Shown: positions 1 to 10,649, counted from the stretch's first letter. The stretch: 64,000 nucleotides of DNA from Geodermatophilus sp. YIM 151500 (GCF_025716945.1 NZ_JAOVZT010000002.1:426419-490418); one strand, 5' to 3'. Translations and numbers: made by a program. Notes: generated from the letters alone by a model not told the origin.

Positions 1-948
<948 letters not shown>

Positions 949-962
949 CCCCGGGATCGGCA

Positions 963-1066
963 GGCGACGGGGCGACGGATCGGCGGGGCGACGGGGCGGC
1001 GGGGCGACGGGGCGACGGGGCGACGGATCGGCGGGGTGACGGGGCGACGGGGCGGCGGGGCGACGG
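963..1066. repeat. Tandem 8-bp repeat, 13 units
   Basis: Thirteen consecutive 8-base units, mostly GGCGACGG with variants ATCGGCGG, GGCGGCGG and GGTGACGG, fill the gap between ligA and the next start codon. Variant order repeats (GGCGACGG, ATCGGCGG, one GGYGACGG or more, GGCGGCGG, GGCGACGG), so a larger block was probably duplicated. The array ends about 10 bases before the ATG at 1076. Confidence 0.9.
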
Positions 1067-1075
1067 GAGCTGGGC

Positions 1076-1435
1076 ATGGGTGCGGACGGACCGCTCGAGC
1101 TGGAACGGCGCGGCTGGCAGGCGCTGGCGACCGGACCGGAGGCGGCCACGGCGTTCTACGAGCAGGTGCTCGACGCCGAGGTGCTCATGCTCTTCCCCGG
1201 CGGCACGGTGATCGACGACCGCGCCGCGGTGATCGCCTCGATGGGCGGGCCGCCGTGGAGCTCCTACCGGCTCGACGACGTCCGCGAGATGCGGCTCACG
1301 GCCGACACCGCCGTGGTGGCCTACGCCGCGGTCGCCGAGCGCGAGGGGTCGCCGTACTCGGCGCTCGTCAGCAGCCTGTACGTCCGCCGCTCCGAGGGCT
1401 GGAGGCTCGCGGTCCACCAGCAGACGCCGCGCTGA
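1076..1435 (+). CDS. Small NTF2-like (SnoaL/DUF4440-type) protein
   Basis: A 119-aa protein with the look of the NTF2-like fold: an N-terminal helix (LERRGWQALATG.EAATAFYEQVL) followed by beta strands, ending in a strand with SALVSSLYVRRSEGWRLAVHQQTPR. Such proteins are often small-molecule binding or scaffold proteins; no catalytic residue can be assigned here. There is no signal peptide or membrane segment. The ATG at 1076 follows GGGAGC at a suitable distance, directly after the 8-bp repeat array. It is convergent with the ACT-domain gene, and a hairpin at 1479-1496 lies between them. The function is unknown. Confidence 0.75.
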   Translation: MGADGPLELERRGWQALATGPEAATAFYEQVLDAEVLMLFPGGTVIDDRAAVIASMGGPPWSSYRLDDVREMRLTADTAVVAYAAVAEREGSPYSALVSSLYVRRSEGWRLAVHQQTPR

Positions 1436-1478
1436 GCCCGCCCGGCCCGGTCCAGGTCCCGAGCGCTCGGCCGGACAT

Positions 1479-1496
1479 CCCGCCCCCGCGGGCGGG
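1479..1496. terminator. Hairpin between convergent genes
   Basis: CCCGCCC and GGGCGGG form a perfect 7-bp stem around a 4-base loop, placed between two converging genes. There is no T tract, so rho-independent termination is possible but not certain. Confidence 0.45.
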
Positions 1497-1606
1497 GTGG
1501 GAGCACCGACCCGGCGGGGGATACCTTCCTCATCGCTGCCCGGGAACCGGCACGGTCCCGCGGTTCGACGGCGGTCCGGCGGCGACCTGACCGCCGGGCG
1601 GCGGAG

Positions 1607-2275
1607 TCACGCCGGCGGCAGGTGCGCGACCGTCGCGGCCAACCCGACCAGGTGCACCAGGCGCAGCAGTTCCGAGCGGCGGAACGCCGGTCCGCCCGAG
1701 CGGCCGAGCACCACCGCCGTCCGCCGCTCGCCCCCGAAGGGTGCGGCCATCATCTCGATGGCCATCTCGCGCCAGCGCTCGGGCAGCCAGTCGTCGTCGC
1801 TGGGCAGCAACCGCGGTGCGGTCAGGGGCAGCCACGGCAGCGCCGTCCCGTTGAAGGTGGGCGCGGCCTCCGAGGCGGCGAGCAGCTCGGCGGAGGCGGC
1901 GTCGCCGCCGAGCACCGCGGCCCACCCGCTGTGCAGCACCCGGGGCAGCTCGGCGGCCAGCAGCTTGACCGCCGTGCCCTCCTCGGCCCGGGCGAGCAGC
2001 TCCAGCAGCTCGAGCTCGCGGTGGGTGTCCAGCGAGCCGGAGAACGGGCGAAGCGACTCCACGACGACCCCCGGCACGCCCTGCGCGGCGGTGATCAGCC
2101 TGTCGGGCAGCCGGCCGGGCGGCAGGTCGACCACGACGTCGTCGACGGCCAGGCCGCCGCCGCGCTCCAGGACGTCGAGGGAGACGATGTCGGCGCCGGC
2201 GGTGCCGAGCGCGGTGGCGACGGCGCCGAGGGTGCCGGGGCGGTCGGGGACCACCAGGCGCAGCAGGTAGGACAC
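1607..2275 (-). CDS. ACT-domain protein
   Basis: A 222-aa cytoplasmic protein starting with a clear ACT domain (residues 1-75: SYLLRLVVPDRPGTLGAVATALG, ADIVSLDVLERG). ACT domains usually bind amino acids or similar ligands. The remaining 150 residues (LELLELLARAEEGTAVKLLAAELPRVL, then a stretch with PERWREMAIEMMAAPFGGERRTAVVLGRSGGPAFRRSELLRL) resemble no catalytic domain I recognise. The GTG at 2275 was chosen because GGAGGG lies 4 bases upstream and the ACT domain begins immediately after. The open frame continues upstream without ACT-like content. It is probably a ligand-sensing regulatory protein, by inference. Confidence 0.85.
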   Translation of the reverse strand: MSYLLRLVVPDRPGTLGAVATALGTAGADIVSLDVLERGGGLAVDDVVVDLPPGRLPDRLITAAQGVPGVVVESLRPFSGSLDTHRELELLELLARAEEGTAVKLLAAELPRVLHSGWAAVLGGDAASAELLAASEAAPTFNGTALPWLPLTAPRLLPSDDDWLPERWREMAIEMMAAPFGGERRTAVVLGRSGGPAFRRSELLRLVHLVGLAATVAHLPPA

Positions 2276-2404
2276 GGTTCCCTCCGGGTCGTCCACGCAA
2301 CTGGTCGTCGATCCCCGTCGATCGCCGGTCCCCCCAGCCTTCCGTACCGGTGCCGCTCCGGTCGAGCGACCCCCTCGGCGCGGCGCGAGGGCCGCGCCGG
2401 GCAC

Positions 2405-2470
2405 GTGCGGGGCCGCCCCGGGCGCGGTGCGGGGCCGCCCCGGGCGCGGTGCGGGGCCGCGCCGGGCGCC
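2405..2470. repeat. Three tandem 22-bp repeats
   Basis: Units at 2405-2426, 2427-2448 and 2449-2470 share the start GTGCGGGGCCG. The first two are identical and the third differs at two places. A degenerate fourth unit may precede them. The array lies in the divergent promoter region upstream of gatC. Confidence 0.85.
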
Positions 2471-2504
2471 TTCCCGGCCGAGGGGGCCGGGTGGTCGTCC
2501 TGCG

Positions 2505-2510
2505 TACAGT
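2505..2510 (+). promoter_or_regulatory. Possible -10 box of the gatCAB operon
   Basis: TACAGT fits the actinobacterial -10 consensus (TAnnnT). No convincing -35 is visible. It implies a 5' leader of about 100 bases. Confidence 0.35.
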
Positions 2511-2618
2511 GACGGGGTTGGCCGCCGGTACCGCGCGGCTCCGCCGACCGCCCGGGGTGCCGGTGGCACAGGAACCGACGGCCCCCGTGACCGCGACGAA
2601 GGGGTGTCCCACACCAGG

Positions 2619-2918
2619 ATGAGCACGCTCTCCCGAGACGAACTCGCGCACCTGGCGCGCCTGGCCAGGTTGGCGGTGACCGACGAGGAGCTCGACCTGT
2701 TCGCCGGGCAGCTCTCCGTGGTGCTCGACGCCGTGGCGCGGGTGGGCGAGGCGCCGGTCGACGACGTCGCACCCACGACGCACGCCGTGCCGATGACGAA
2801 CGTCACCCGGCCCGACGTCGTCCGGCCCAGCCTGCCCCGCGACGTCGTCCTCGCCGGCGCCCCCGCCGCCGAGGACGACCGCTTCCGGGTGCCGCGCATC
2901 CTGGGGGAGGAAGCGTGA
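2619..2918 (+). CDS. gatC: Aspartyl/glutamyl-tRNA amidotransferase subunit C
   Basis: The small subunit of the GatCAB amidotransferase, which converts Asp-tRNA(Asn) and Glu-tRNA(Gln) to the amide forms. GatC clamps GatA to GatB. The 99-aa length and the N-terminal pattern [20 protein letters not shown] are typical. The C-terminus carries the usual short Pro-Asp-rich stretch ([18 protein letters not shown]) and ends [12 protein letters not shown]. An in-frame GTG at 2604 could add five residues; ATG 2619 gives the standard N-terminus. The stop overlaps the gatA start (GTGA), so the two are co-translated. Confidence 0.96.
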   Translation: MSTLSRDELAHLARLARLAVTDEELDLFAGQLSVVLDAVARVGEAPVDDVAPTTHAVPMTNVTRPDVVRPSLPRDVVLAGAPAAEDDRFRVPRILGEEA

Positions 2919-4510
2919 GTGCACCCACCACCGAGCTGACCGGCCGCACCGCCGACGAGCTCGCCCGCCTGCTGTCGGCCGGCGAGGTGGCCGCCGCCGA
3001 CGTCACCCGGGCCTACCTCGACCGGATCGCGGCCGAGGACGGCGACCTCGGCGCCTACCTGCACGTCGACCCCGAGGCGGCGCAGGCGCAGGCCGCGGAG
3101 GTCGACTCCGCCCGCGCGGCCGGCACCGGGCTCGGCCCGCTGGCCGGCGTCCCGGTGGCGCTCAAGGACGTCGTGGTCACCGAGGGCGTGCCCACGACGA
3201 GCGGCTCGCGCATCCTCGAGGGTTGGCGCCCGCCCTACGACGCCACGGTCGCCGCCCGCCTCAAGGCGGCCCGCACCGTGCTGCTCGGCAAGACCAACAT
3301 GGACGAGTTCGCGATGGGATCGTCCACCGAGAACTCCGCCTACCGCCCCACCCGCAACCCCTGGGACCCGGCCCGCATCCCCGGCGGCTCGTCGGGCGGC
3401 TCCTCGGCCGCGGTCGCCGGCGGCCTGGCGCCGTGGGCGATCGGCACCGACACCGGCGGGTCGATCCGCCAGCCCGCCGCGCTCACCGGCCTGGTCGGGC
3501 ACAAGCCGACGTACGGCTCGGTGTCGCGCTACGGGTTGATCGCCTTCTCCTCCAGCCTCGACCAGGCCGGCCCGATGGCGCGCACCGTGCTCGACGCGGC
3601 CGTCCTGCACGAGGCCATCGGCGGCTACGACCCGTGCGACTCGACGAGCATCGACGCGCCGCTGCCGGTGCTGGCCGAGTCCGCCCGCCGCGGCGCGACC
3701 GGGGACCTGTCCGGCGTCCGGATCGGGGTGGTCCGCGAACTCGGCGGCGAGGGCCACGCCGAGGGGTACGAGCCGGGCGTGCTCGCCCGCGTCGCCGAGG
3801 CGGTCGCGCTGCTGGAGGGCCTGGGCGCGGAGGTGCGCGAGGTGTCCTGCCCCGCCTTCGACCTCGCGCTGGCGGCCTACTACCTCATCGCCCCCAGCGA
3901 GGCCTCGTCCAACCTGGCCCGCTTCGACGGCGTCCGCTACGGCCTGCGGGTCGGTGACGACGGCGAGCGCGACCTCGACGAGGTCATGGCGCTCACCCGC
4001 GAGCGCGGCTTCGGCCCGGAGGTCAAGCGGCGCATCGTCCTCGGCACCTACGCGCTGTCCAGCGGCTACTACGAGGCCTACTACGGGCAGGCGCAGAAGG
4101 TGCGCACGCTCATCAGCCACGACTTCGCCGAGGCGTTCGGGAGCTCCGCCGCCGGCGGGCCGGCCGGCGGCGGGCGCGACGCGGACGGCGGCACCGGGGG
4201 CGTCGACGTCCTGGTCAGCCCGACCACGCCGACCGTCGCCTTCCCCCTCGGCGCCCGCGTCGACGACCCGATCGCCATGTACGCCGCCGACCTGTGCACG
4301 CTGCCGGCCAGCCTCGCCGGCGTGCCGGCCATCTCGGTGCCCTGCGGGCTCTCCGACGGCCTGCCCGTGGGCCTCCAGATCATGGCGCCGGCCCTGGCGG
4401 ACGACCGCTGCTACCGCGTGGCCGCCGCGCTGGAGGCCGCCCAGGACGACGCCCGCGGCGCCCGCTTCCTCGACCAGCTCGCCGCGCGCACCGGCGCGGA
4501 GGCCCGGTGA
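2915..4510 (+). CDS. gatA: Aspartyl/glutamyl-tRNA amidotransferase subunit A
   Basis: The glutaminase/amidase subunit of GatCAB, releasing ammonia from glutamine for transfer in GatB. At 531 aa it carries the complete amidase-signature triad: Lys84 (PVALKDVV), cis-Ser159 ([16 protein letters not shown]) and nucleophile Ser183 ([13 protein letters not shown]). The spacings match the known family enzymes. A glycine/alanine-rich insertion near residues 409-428 ([20 protein letters not shown]) makes it longer than most homologues. The GTG start overlaps the gatC stop, and its own stop overlaps the start of the 65-aa membrane protein. It acts in the cytoplasm. Confidence 0.97.
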   Translation: MSAPTTELTGRTADELARLLSAGEVAAADVTRAYLDRIAAEDGDLGAYLHVDPEAAQAQAAEVDSARAAGTGLGPLAGVPVALKDVVVTEGVPTTSGSRILEGWRPPYDATVAARLKAARTVLLGKTNMDEFAMGSSTENSAYRPTRNPWDPARIPGGSSGGSSAAVAGGLAPWAIGTDTGGSIRQPAALTGLVGHKPTYGSVSRYGLIAFSSSLDQAGPMARTVLDAAVLHEAIGGYDPCDSTSIDAPLPVLAESARRGATGDLSGVRIGVVRELGGEGHAEGYEPGVLARVAEAVALLEGLGAEVREVSCPAFDLALAAYYLIAPSEASSNLARFDGVRYGLRVGDDGERDLDEVMALTRERGFGPEVKRRIVLGTYALSSGYYEAYYGQAQKVRTLISHDFAEAFGSSAAGGPAGGGRDADGGTGGVDVLVSPTTPTVAFPLGARVDDPIAMYAADLCTLPASLAGVPAISVPCGLSDGLPVGLQIMAPALADDRCYRVAAALEAAQDDARGARFLDQLAARTGAEAR

Positions 4511-4704
4511 ACGGCGCGCTGAAGGCCGCCTGGGGCCTGACCGTCTTCGTCGTCCTGGCCGGCGTCGTGCTGTGGGCGGTGACCGGTCGCGCCGTCTTCG
4601 CCGTCTTCCTCGTCCTCGGCCTGCTGACCGCCGCCGGCGCCTGGTGGACCGGCCGCACGGCCGGGACGGCGGGCGGCTCCCGCTCGAAGGAGGACACCCC
4701 GTGA
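4507..4704 (+). CDS. Small two-helix membrane protein within the gatCAB operon
   Basis: A 65-aa protein made of two hydrophobic helices (about residues 7-25, [18 protein letters not shown], and 28-46, [18 protein letters not shown]) and a short charged tail ([10 protein letters not shown]). The GTG start overlaps the gatA stop by 4 bases and its own stop overlaps the GTG of gatB, so it is translationally coupled on both sides. This supports it as a real gene and not a spacer. The function is unknown. It is not a known part of the GatCAB enzyme. Confidence 0.8.
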   Translation: MNGALKAAWGLTVFVVLAGVVLWAVTGRAVFAVFLVLGLLTAAGAWWTGRTAGTAGGSRSKEDTP

Positions 4705-6206
4705 CGACGACCGCGGGCGACCGGCTGGTCGCCTACGACGAGCTGCTCACCCGGTACGAGCCGGTGATCGGCCTGGAGACCCACGTCGAACTCGGCACCG
4801 CGTCGAAGATGTTCTGCGGCTGCGCCACCACCTTCGGCGCCGAGCCCAACACGCAGACCTGTCCGGTCTGCCTGGGTCTGCCCGGCTCCCTGCCGGTGGC
4901 CAACGCGGCGGCGATCGAGGCGACCGTGCGCATCGGCCTGGCGCTGGGCTGCCGGATCGCCTCCTGGTGCCGCTTCGCGCGGAAGAACTACTTCTACCCG
5001 GACATCCCCAAGGGCTTCCAGACCAGCCAGTACGACGAGCCGCTGTGCACCGCCGGGCACCTGGACGTCGAGGTCGACGGCGAGACCTACCGGGTCGAGA
5101 TCGAGCGGGTGCACCTCGAGGAGGACACCGGCAAGAACCTGCACGTCGGCGGCGCCACGGGGCGCATCCACGGCGCGGACCACTCGCTGGTCGACTACAA
5201 CCGGGCCGGCATCCCGCTGGTGGAGATCGTGACGCGGCCGATCCCCGGCACCGGCGCGAAGGCGCCCGAGGTCGCCCGCGCGTACGTCACCGAACTGCGC
5301 GACATCCTGCTCGCCCTCGGGGTCTCCGAGGTGCGGATGGAGCAGGGCAACCTGCGCAGCGACGTCAACACCTCGCTCGCGCCCATCGGCGACCTCGAGT
5401 GGGGCACCCGCACCGAGACCAAGAACGTCAACTCGCTGCGCAGCGTCGAGCGCGCCGTCCGGTTCGAGATGCGCCGGCAGGCCGCCGTCCTGGACGCCGG
5501 GCGGCGGGTGCTGCAGGAGACCCGGCACTTCCACGAGGACACCGGGACCACCTCCGCCGGTCGGAGCAAGGAGGAGGCGACCGACTACCGGTACTTCCCC
5601 GAGCCCGACCTGGTGCCGATCTCCCCGGACCCGGAATGGGTGGAGAAGCTGGCCGCCGCGCTGCCCGAGCTGCCGGCCGCCCGCCGGGCGCGGCTGCGCC
5701 AGGAGTGGGGCCTGTCGCCGACGGAGATGTCGTGGATCGCCAACGCCGGCGCCCTCGGCCTGGTCGACGAGACCGTCGCCGCCGGCGCCACGCCCGGTGA
5801 CGCCCGCAAGTGGTGGCTGGGCGAGCTGGCCCGTCGGGCCAACGACGCCGGGGTCGAGCTCGCCGGGCTGGCCATCAGCCCGCGCCAGGTGGCCGAGCTG
5901 ACCCGGCTGGTCGCCGAGGGCACCGTCAACGACCAGCTCGCCCGGCAGGCGCTCGACGGGGTGCTGGCCGGGGAGGGCGACCCGGCCCAGGTCGTGCAGG
6001 CCCGCGGCCTGGCCGTGATGGGGGAGTCCGACGAGCTGGTCGCCGCGGTCGAGGCCGCGATCGCCGGCGCGCCGGACGTCGTCGAGAAGGTCCGCGGCGG
6101 CAAGGTGCAGGCGCTCGGCGCGCTCGTCGGCGCGGTCATGAAGGCCACGCGCGGCAAGGCCGACGCGGCCACGGTCAGGCGGATGCTCGAGCAGCGCGTG
6201 CTGTGA
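4701..6206 (+). CDS. gatB: Aspartyl/glutamyl-tRNA amidotransferase subunit B
   Basis: The subunit that binds misacylated tRNA, activates its side chain by phosphorylation and completes amidation. At 501 aa it has the GatB N-terminal catalytic domain ([23 protein letters not shown] near residues 14-36, [38 protein letters not shown]) and the C-terminal helical YqeY-like tail (residues about 350-500, [22 protein letters not shown]). The cysteine pattern CGC...CPVC is the zinc-binding set of this family. GTG 4701 was chosen because AAGGAGG lies 6 bases upstream and the start overlaps the preceding stop. It ends the operon; the convergent neighbour ends at 6249. Confidence 0.97.
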   Translation: MTTTAGDRLVAYDELLTRYEPVIGLETHVELGTASKMFCGCATTFGAEPNTQTCPVCLGLPGSLPVANAAAIEATVRIGLALGCRIASWCRFARKNYFYPDIPKGFQTSQYDEPLCTAGHLDVEVDGETYRVEIERVHLEEDTGKNLHVGGATGRIHGADHSLVDYNRAGIPLVEIVTRPIPGTGAKAPEVARAYVTELRDILLALGVSEVRMEQGNLRSDVNTSLAPIGDLEWGTRTETKNVNSLRSVERAVRFEMRRQAAVLDAGRRVLQETRHFHEDTGTTSAGRSKEEATDYRYFPEPDLVPISPDPEWVEKLAAALPELPAARRARLRQEWGLSPTEMSWIANAGALGLVDETVAAGATPGDARKWWLGELARRANDAGVELAGLAISPRQVAELTRLVAEGTVNDQLARQALDGVLAGEGDPAQVVQARGLAVMGESDELVAAVEAAIAGAPDVVEKVRGGKVQALGALVGAVMKATRGKADAATVRRMLEQRVL

Positions 6207-6210
6207 CATG

Positions 6211-6226
6211 GCGATCCTCGGATCGC
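6211..6226. terminator. Weak hairpin after gatB
   Basis: GCGATC and GATCGC form a 6-bp stem with a 4-base loop, 5 bases after the gatB stop and between convergent genes. There is no T tract. Confidence 0.3.
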
Positions 6227-6248
6227 ACCGCGGCCACCTGCCGTCCCC

Positions 6249-7424
6249 TCACAACGGGGAGTTGCCCTCGGCGGTCGGGGGGACGATGCGCAGCACCCGG
6301 TCGTCGTCGTCCTCGGGCGTGCCCACGCCGTCCCGGTTGGACGTGGTGATCCACAACCCGCCGCTGGGGTCGAGGACGACGGTGCGCAGCCGGCCGTACC
6401 TGCCGGCGAGGATCTCCTGCGGCTCGTCGACCAGCCCGCCCGCGCCGTCCAGGTCGACGATCTGCACCCGCTCGCCGGTGAGCGAGCCGAGGAAGACGGT
6501 GAGCCCGGCGACGGTGCAGCCGCCGAGGCCGGCCTCGGGCGCGGGGAAGTCGACCACCGGCCGGACGGTGTCCGGTCCCGCGGTCGGCCAGCCGTGGTCG
6601 CTGCCCTCCACCACGGCGTTGAGCTCGTCGGACCCGGCGGCGAGCAGCGCCTCCTCCTCGCCACCCGCGCACAGGGCGGTCACGTCCTCGTGCCCGGTGC
6701 TGAAGACGGGGCCGTCGCCGACCGGGCGGCCGAACACGTCGATGTGCAGGACCTTGCCGGCCAGCGATGCCGGGTCCTGGGCCAGGGCCGGGTTGCCGGC
6801 GTCGCCGGTGCCGACGAAGAGGTCGCCGTCGGCGCCGAACATCAGCCCACCCCCGTTGTGCACCTCGCCGCGCGGGATGCCGGTGAGCACGGGGTTGGGC
6901 GTGCCGCCGAGCGGGAAGCGGACGACGCGGTTGTCGGTCGCCGTCGACACGTAGGCGTAGAGCAGGCCGTCCTCGACGAAGGTGGGGGAGAGGGCCAGCC
7001 CGAGCAGCCCCCCGTCGCCGGCGGTGTCGATGCCCGGGACGGTCATCAGCTCCCGGGCCGGTGAGCGGTCGGGGAAGACCTGCAGCAGCCGGCCGGTCTC
7101 CCGCTCGCCGACGATGGCGCTGCCGTCGGGCAGCACCACCAGTCCGGTGGGGACGACGAGGTCGGTGGCGACCACGTTGGGATCGCCGGCCTCCTCCCCG
7201 GAGCCCGGCGACGCCGGCGCCTGGGGCGGTGGGGCCGGCGGCTCCGACGGCGGGGCGAGCCGCGGCGGCGGTCCCTCCGGCAACGGGCGGAAGGGGCCTT
7301 GCGGTTCGTACCCGCCGTCGTCGGCGCAGCCGGCCAGCAGGCCGCCGGAGACGACGAGGACGAGGGCGGCGAGGAGGAGCCGCCGGGGGCCCCGCACCGA
7401 CGTCCGCCGCTCCACGGCGTCCAC
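6249..7424 (-). CDS. PQQ-dependent sugar dehydrogenase (Gdh/YliI type) lipoprotein
   Basis: A 391-aa exported six-bladed propeller of the soluble glucose/sorbosone dehydrogenase type. The N-terminus has arginines, a hydrophobic stretch and a lipobox (LLAGC, Cys33), so it should be anchored outside the membrane. A proline-rich linker follows (residues about 45-80). The domain shows family motifs: PTGLVVLPDGSAIVGERETGRL, GDGGLLGLALSP, HNGGGLMFGADGDLFVGTGDAG, and SDHGWP near the active site. Substrate and cofactor need are inferred; many members act on unknown sugars. GTG 7424 is preferred over GTG 7415. It is divergent from the dehydrogenase at 7497. Confidence 0.85.
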   Translation of the reverse strand: MDAVERRTSVRGPRRLLLAALVLVVSGGLLAGCADDGGYEPQGPFRPLPEGPPPRLAPPSEPPAPPPQAPASPGSGEEAGDPNVVATDLVVPTGLVVLPDGSAIVGERETGRLLQVFPDRSPARELMTVPGIDTAGDGGLLGLALSPTFVEDGLLYAYVSTATDNRVVRFPLGGTPNPVLTGIPRGEVHNGGGLMFGADGDLFVGTGDAGNPALAQDPASLAGKVLHIDVFGRPVGDGPVFSTGHEDVTALCAGGEEEALLAAGSDELNAVVEGSDHGWPTAGPDTVRPVVDFPAPEAGLGGCTVAGLTVFLGSLTGERVQIVDLDGAGGLVDEPQEILAGRYGRLRTVVLDPSGGLWITTSNRDGVGTPEDDDDRVLRIVPPTAEGNSPL

Positions 7425-7483
7425 GGTACGGGCGCGGGGACCGGCCGCGCCGGGAGCGGGACGGCCGACGGCGTCGCGGGTCC

Positions 7484-7489
7484 TAGGGT
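7484..7489 (+). promoter_or_regulatory. -10 box of a probably leaderless transcript
   Basis: TAGGGT ends 7 bases before the GTG start at 7497, so transcription should begin at or next to the start codon. There is no ribosome site upstream. Confidence 0.6.
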
Positions 7490-7496
7490 CGGCGAC

Positions 7497-8453
7497 GTGC
7501 CCGCCGCAGACGCCCCGTTCCTCGGCCCCGACGAGACCCTGCACGTCCTGGTCCCGGCGACTGAGATCGGCGACGCCGTCGAGGCGGTGTCCCCGCGGGT
7601 GCGCGCGCACCGGGTCGACCCCGACGACGGCCCGCCGTCCGGCGAGGCGGCGCGGGCGCAGGTCTGGGTGCCGCGCGCCGGCGGCGCCCGGTTGCCCACC
7701 AACGGCTTCCTCGAGGGCCTGCCGCGGCTGCGCCTGGTGCAGCTCCTCAGCGCGGGCGCGGAGCGCTTCGTCGGCCGGCTGCCCGAGGGGGTGCTGCTGT
7801 GCAATGCGCGGGGTGCCCACACCCCCTCGACCGCGGAGTGGGTCCTGGCCGCGACCCTCGCGGCGCAGCGGGGGATCCCCTTCTTCACGCGCGAGCAGGA
7901 CGCCGGCCGGTGGTCGTTCCGCACCGAGCACACCCTGTTCGGCGCGCGGGTGCTGGTCGTCGGCGCCGGCGACATCGGCCGCACGGTCGGGCGGATGCTC
8001 GACCCGTTCGGTGCGCGGGTCACCTACGTGGCGCGCACCGCCCGCGAAGGCGTGCGGGGAACCGACGAGCTGCCGCGGCTGCTGCCGGACGCCGACGTCG
8101 TGGTCCTCGTCGTCCCGGTCACCCCGGAGACGACCGGCCTCGTCGACGCGGCGTTCCTCGCGGCGATGCACGACGACGCGCTGCTGGTCAACGCGGCCCG
8201 CGGAGTGGTCGTCCGCACCGACGCGCTGCTCGCCGAGCTGGTCGCCGGCCGGCTGCGGGCCGCCCTCGACGTCACCGACCCCGAGCCGCTGCCGCCCGGC
8301 CACCCGCTCTGGTCGGCGCCCGGCCTGCTGCTCACCCCGCACGTGGGCGGCGAGATCCCCGGCACCGTGGAACGCGGGGCGGCCGCGGTCGCCGACCAGG
8401 TGCGCCGGATCCTGGACGGGGAGCCCTTGGTCAACCTGGTCGGGGACTACTGA
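7497..8453 (+). CDS. D-isomer-specific 2-hydroxyacid dehydrogenase
   Basis: A 318-aa NAD(P)-dependent oxidoreductase of the phosphoglycerate/D-lactate dehydrogenase superfamily. It has a Rossmann domain with [17 protein letters not shown] (near residues 153-170), a conserved substrate-domain segment ([27 protein letters not shown]), [17 protein letters not shown], and the catalytic His in [10 protein letters not shown]. The substrate is not evident; it lacks the ACT domain of SerA. The start is set by the TAGGGT box 7 bases upstream and by the conserved N-terminal strand. It overlaps the convergent PH-domain gene by 7 bases. Confidence 0.88.
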   Translation: MPAADAPFLGPDETLHVLVPATEIGDAVEAVSPRVRAHRVDPDDGPPSGEAARAQVWVPRAGGARLPTNGFLEGLPRLRLVQLLSAGAERFVGRLPEGVLLCNARGAHTPSTAEWVLAATLAAQRGIPFFTREQDAGRWSFRTEHTLFGARVLVVGAGDIGRTVGRMLDPFGARVTYVARTAREGVRGTDELPRLLPDADVVVLVVPVTPETTGLVDAAFLAAMHDDALLVNAARGVVVRTDALLAELVAGRLRAALDVTDPEPLPPGHPLWSAPGLLLTPHVGGEIPGTVERGAAAVADQVRRILDGEPLVNLVGDY

Positions 8454-8839
8454 TCGGCACGGCGGCCGGGCGGTGCCGGGACGCTGAGGTGGCCACCGGA
8501 CGCCGCGGACAGCAGGGGCAGGTCCCGCGCGCGCAGCACCGGCAGCCGCACCTCGGTGCCGCGCGTGGTGACCAGCCACAGGTCGGTGCGCGGGCCGACC
8601 CGGATGCCGGACACCTCGGTCCACGCCAGGTGCCGCTTCCCGACCAGGGACCGGACGGTGACCCCGCCGTCGTCGACGTCGGCCCCGATGCGCAGCAGCC
8701 CGGCCGCCAGCACGACCGGCACGACCAGGACCGGCGCCGCCCACGGCGAGGCCAGCGCCACCGGCAGCAGCGCCAGGGCGAACACGACCACGGGCGCGAG
8801 CACGGTGCGGCTCATCCGCAGCCGGACGGGGGTGGCCAT
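8447..8839 (-). CDS. PH-domain membrane protein (CFP-6-like)
   Basis: A 130-aa protein with two N-terminal hydrophobic segments (about residues 10-30 and 33-50) followed by a small beta-rich bacterial PH domain ([49 protein letters not shown]). It resembles the actinobacterial low-molecular-weight antigen CFP-6 family, which in mycobacteria also lies near branched-chain amino acid genes (from memory). The role is unknown. Its stop overlaps the 3' end of the opposing dehydrogenase gene, and its start faces ilvD 66 bases away. Confidence 0.8.
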   Translation of the reverse strand: MATPVRLRMSRTVLAPVVVFALALLPVALASPWAAPVLVVPVVLAAGLLRIGADVDDGGVTVRSLVGKRHLAWTEVSGIRVGPRTDLWLVTTRGTEVRLPVLRARDLPLLSAASGGHLSVPAPPGRRADQ

Positions 8840-8891
8840 GGCTCCCGATGGTCCCAGGGCGCCCGGGCCCCGGCGCCCGCGGGCGCGCGCC

Positions 8892-8897
8892 TACCAT
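8892..8897 (+). promoter_or_regulatory. -10 box of ilvD, leaderless
   Basis: TACCAT ends 8 bases before the ilvD GTG. No Shine-Dalgarno sequence is present, consistent with a leaderless mRNA. Confidence 0.55.
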
Positions 8898-8905
8898 CGC
8901 CGCTC

Positions 8906-10615
8906 GTGACCACCGTCGAGGACCGACCCACCAGCAGCGGCACCCGCTCGATCAAGCCGCGCAGCCACGAGGTGACCGACGGGATCACCCGGGCGCCGGC
9001 CCGCGCGATGCTGCGCGCGGTGGGCATGGGCGACGACGACTGGGAGAAGCCGCAGATCGGCGTGGCCTCCTCCTGGAACGAGATCACGCCCTGCAACCTC
9101 TCCCTCGACCGGCTGGCCAAGCGGGCCAAGGAAGGGGTGCACGCCGCCGGCGGCTACCCGCTGGAGTTCGGCACCATCTCCGTCTCCGACGGGATCTCGA
9201 TGGGGCACGAGGGCATGCGCGCCTCGCTCGTCAGCCGCGAGGTGATCGCCGACTCGGTGGAGACGGTCGTGTTCGCCGAGCGGCTCGACGGCACCGTGCT
9301 GCTCGCCGGCTGCGACAAGTCGCTGCCCGGCATGCTCATGGCCGCCGCGCGGCTCGACCTGGCCAGCGTGTTCGTCTACTCCGGCTCCACGCTGCCGGGG
9401 AAGCTGGGCGACAAGGACCTCACCCTCATCGACGTCTTCGAGGGCGTCGGCGCCTGCGCCGCCGGGAAGATCACCGAGGCCGAGCTCGGCGAGATCGAGC
9501 GCAACGCCTGCCCGGGCATGGGCTCCTGCGGCGGCATGTACACCGCCAACACGATGGCCAGCGTGGCCGAGGCGCTCGGCATGGCGCTGCCCGGCAGCGC
9601 CGCGCCGCCGGCCGTCGACAGCCGCCGCGACGCCGTGGCGGTCGCCTCCGGCGAGGCCGTGGTCAACCTGCTGCGCCAGGGCATCACCGCCCGGCAGATC
9701 ATGACCCGCGAGGCGTTCGAGAACGCGATCACCGTGTGCATGGCCCTCGGCGGCTCCACCAACGCCGTCCTGCACCTGATGGCCATCGCGCACGAGGCGG
9801 GGGTGGACCTGACGCTCGAGGACTTCAACCGGATCGGCGACCGCACGCCGCACCTGGCCGACGTCAAGCCGTTCGGCCGGTACGTGATGACCGACGTCGA
9901 CCGGATCGGCGGCGTCCCGGTGGTCCTGCGCGCCCTGCTCGACGCCGGCCTGCTGCACGGCGAGGCGCTGACCGTCACCGGCAGGACGATGGCCGAGAAC
10001 CTCGCCGAGATCGCCCCGCCGGACCCCGACGGCGCGATCATCCACGCGATGAACCAGCCCATCCACCGCACCGGCGGGCTGACGATCCTGCGCGGCTCGC
10101 TCGCGCCGGACGGCGCCGTCGTCAAGTCCGCCGGCTTCGACACCGACGTCTTCGAGGGCACCGCCCGTGTCTTCGACGGCGAGCAGGGGGCGATGGACGC
10201 CGTCACCGAGGGCACGCTGCGCACCGGGGACGTCGTGGTGATCCGGTACGAGGGACCCAAGGGCGGACCCGGCATGCGCGAGATGCTCGCGGTGACGGGC
10301 GCGATCAAGGGCGCCGGGCTGGGCAAGGACGTGCTGCTGATCACCGACGGCCGCTTCTCCGGCGGCACCACCGGTCTGTGCATCGGCCACGTCGCCCCGG
10401 AGGCCACCGAGGGCGGGCCGATCGCGCTGGTCCGCGACGGCGACCCGATCCGGCTCGACCTCGGGGCGCGCACGCTGGACCTGCTCGTCGACGACGTCGA
10501 GCTCGCCCGCCGGCGGGCCGGGTGGGTGCCGCCGGCGCCTCGCTACACGACCGGCGTCCTGGGCAAGTACGCCAAGCTGGTGAGCTCCGCCGCCCGGGGC
10601 GCCGTCTGCGGCTGA
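8906..10615 (+). CDS. ilvD: Dihydroxy-acid dehydratase
   Basis: Dehydrates 2,3-dihydroxy-isovalerate and 2,3-dihydroxy-3-methylvalerate to the 2-keto acids, the third step of valine and isoleucine synthesis. At 569 aa it has the three iron-sulfur cysteines at 63 (ITPCN), 136 (AGCDKS) and 208 ([16 protein letters not shown]), plus [16 protein letters not shown] near the C-terminus. The GTG start follows a TACCAT box by 8 bases and has no ribosome site. It is separated from ilvBNC by 522 bases holding an attenuator, so ilvD is probably transcribed independently. Confidence 0.97.
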   Translation: MTTVEDRPTSSGTRSIKPRSHEVTDGITRAPARAMLRAVGMGDDDWEKPQIGVASSWNEITPCNLSLDRLAKRAKEGVHAAGGYPLEFGTISVSDGISMGHEGMRASLVSREVIADSVETVVFAERLDGTVLLAGCDKSLPGMLMAAARLDLASVFVYSGSTLPGKLGDKDLTLIDVFEGVGACAAGKITEAELGEIERNACPGMGSCGGMYTANTMASVAEALGMALPGSAAPPAVDSRRDAVAVASGEAVVNLLRQGITARQIMTREAFENAITVCMALGGSTNAVLHLMAIAHEAGVDLTLEDFNRIGDRTPHLADVKPFGRYVMTDVDRIGGVPVVLRALLDAGLLHGEALTVTGRTMAENLAEIAPPDPDGAIIHAMNQPIHRTGGLTILRGSLAPDGAVVKSAGFDTDVFEGTARVFDGEQGAMDAVTEGTLRTGDVVVIRYEGPKGGPGMREMLAVTGAIKGAGLGKDVLLITDGRFSGGTTGLCIGHVAPEATEGGPIALVRDGDPIRLDLGARTLDLLVDDVELARRRAGWVPPAPRYTTGVLGKYAKLVSSAARGAVCG

Positions 10616-10649
10616 CCGCGACCGGGGCGGTGGTCGGCCGCGTCGCCCG

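Larger units (their letters stand above)
2276..2618. other. Divergent intergenic region between ACT gene and gatC
   Basis: These 343 bases carry no gene I can support. They contain three copies of a 22-bp GC-rich repeat (2405-2470) and a possible TACAGT -10 box at 2505-2510 pointing towards gatC, about 110 bases before its ATG. Confidence 0.6.

Noticed and set aside
963-1066. CRISPR-like array
   Set aside because: Units are 8 bases without spacers and no cas genes are present.
1607-4120. 837-codon minus-strand frame covering gatC and gatA
   Set aside because: Only its last 222 residues form a domain (ACT) with a ribosome site; the rest lies antisense to gatCA.
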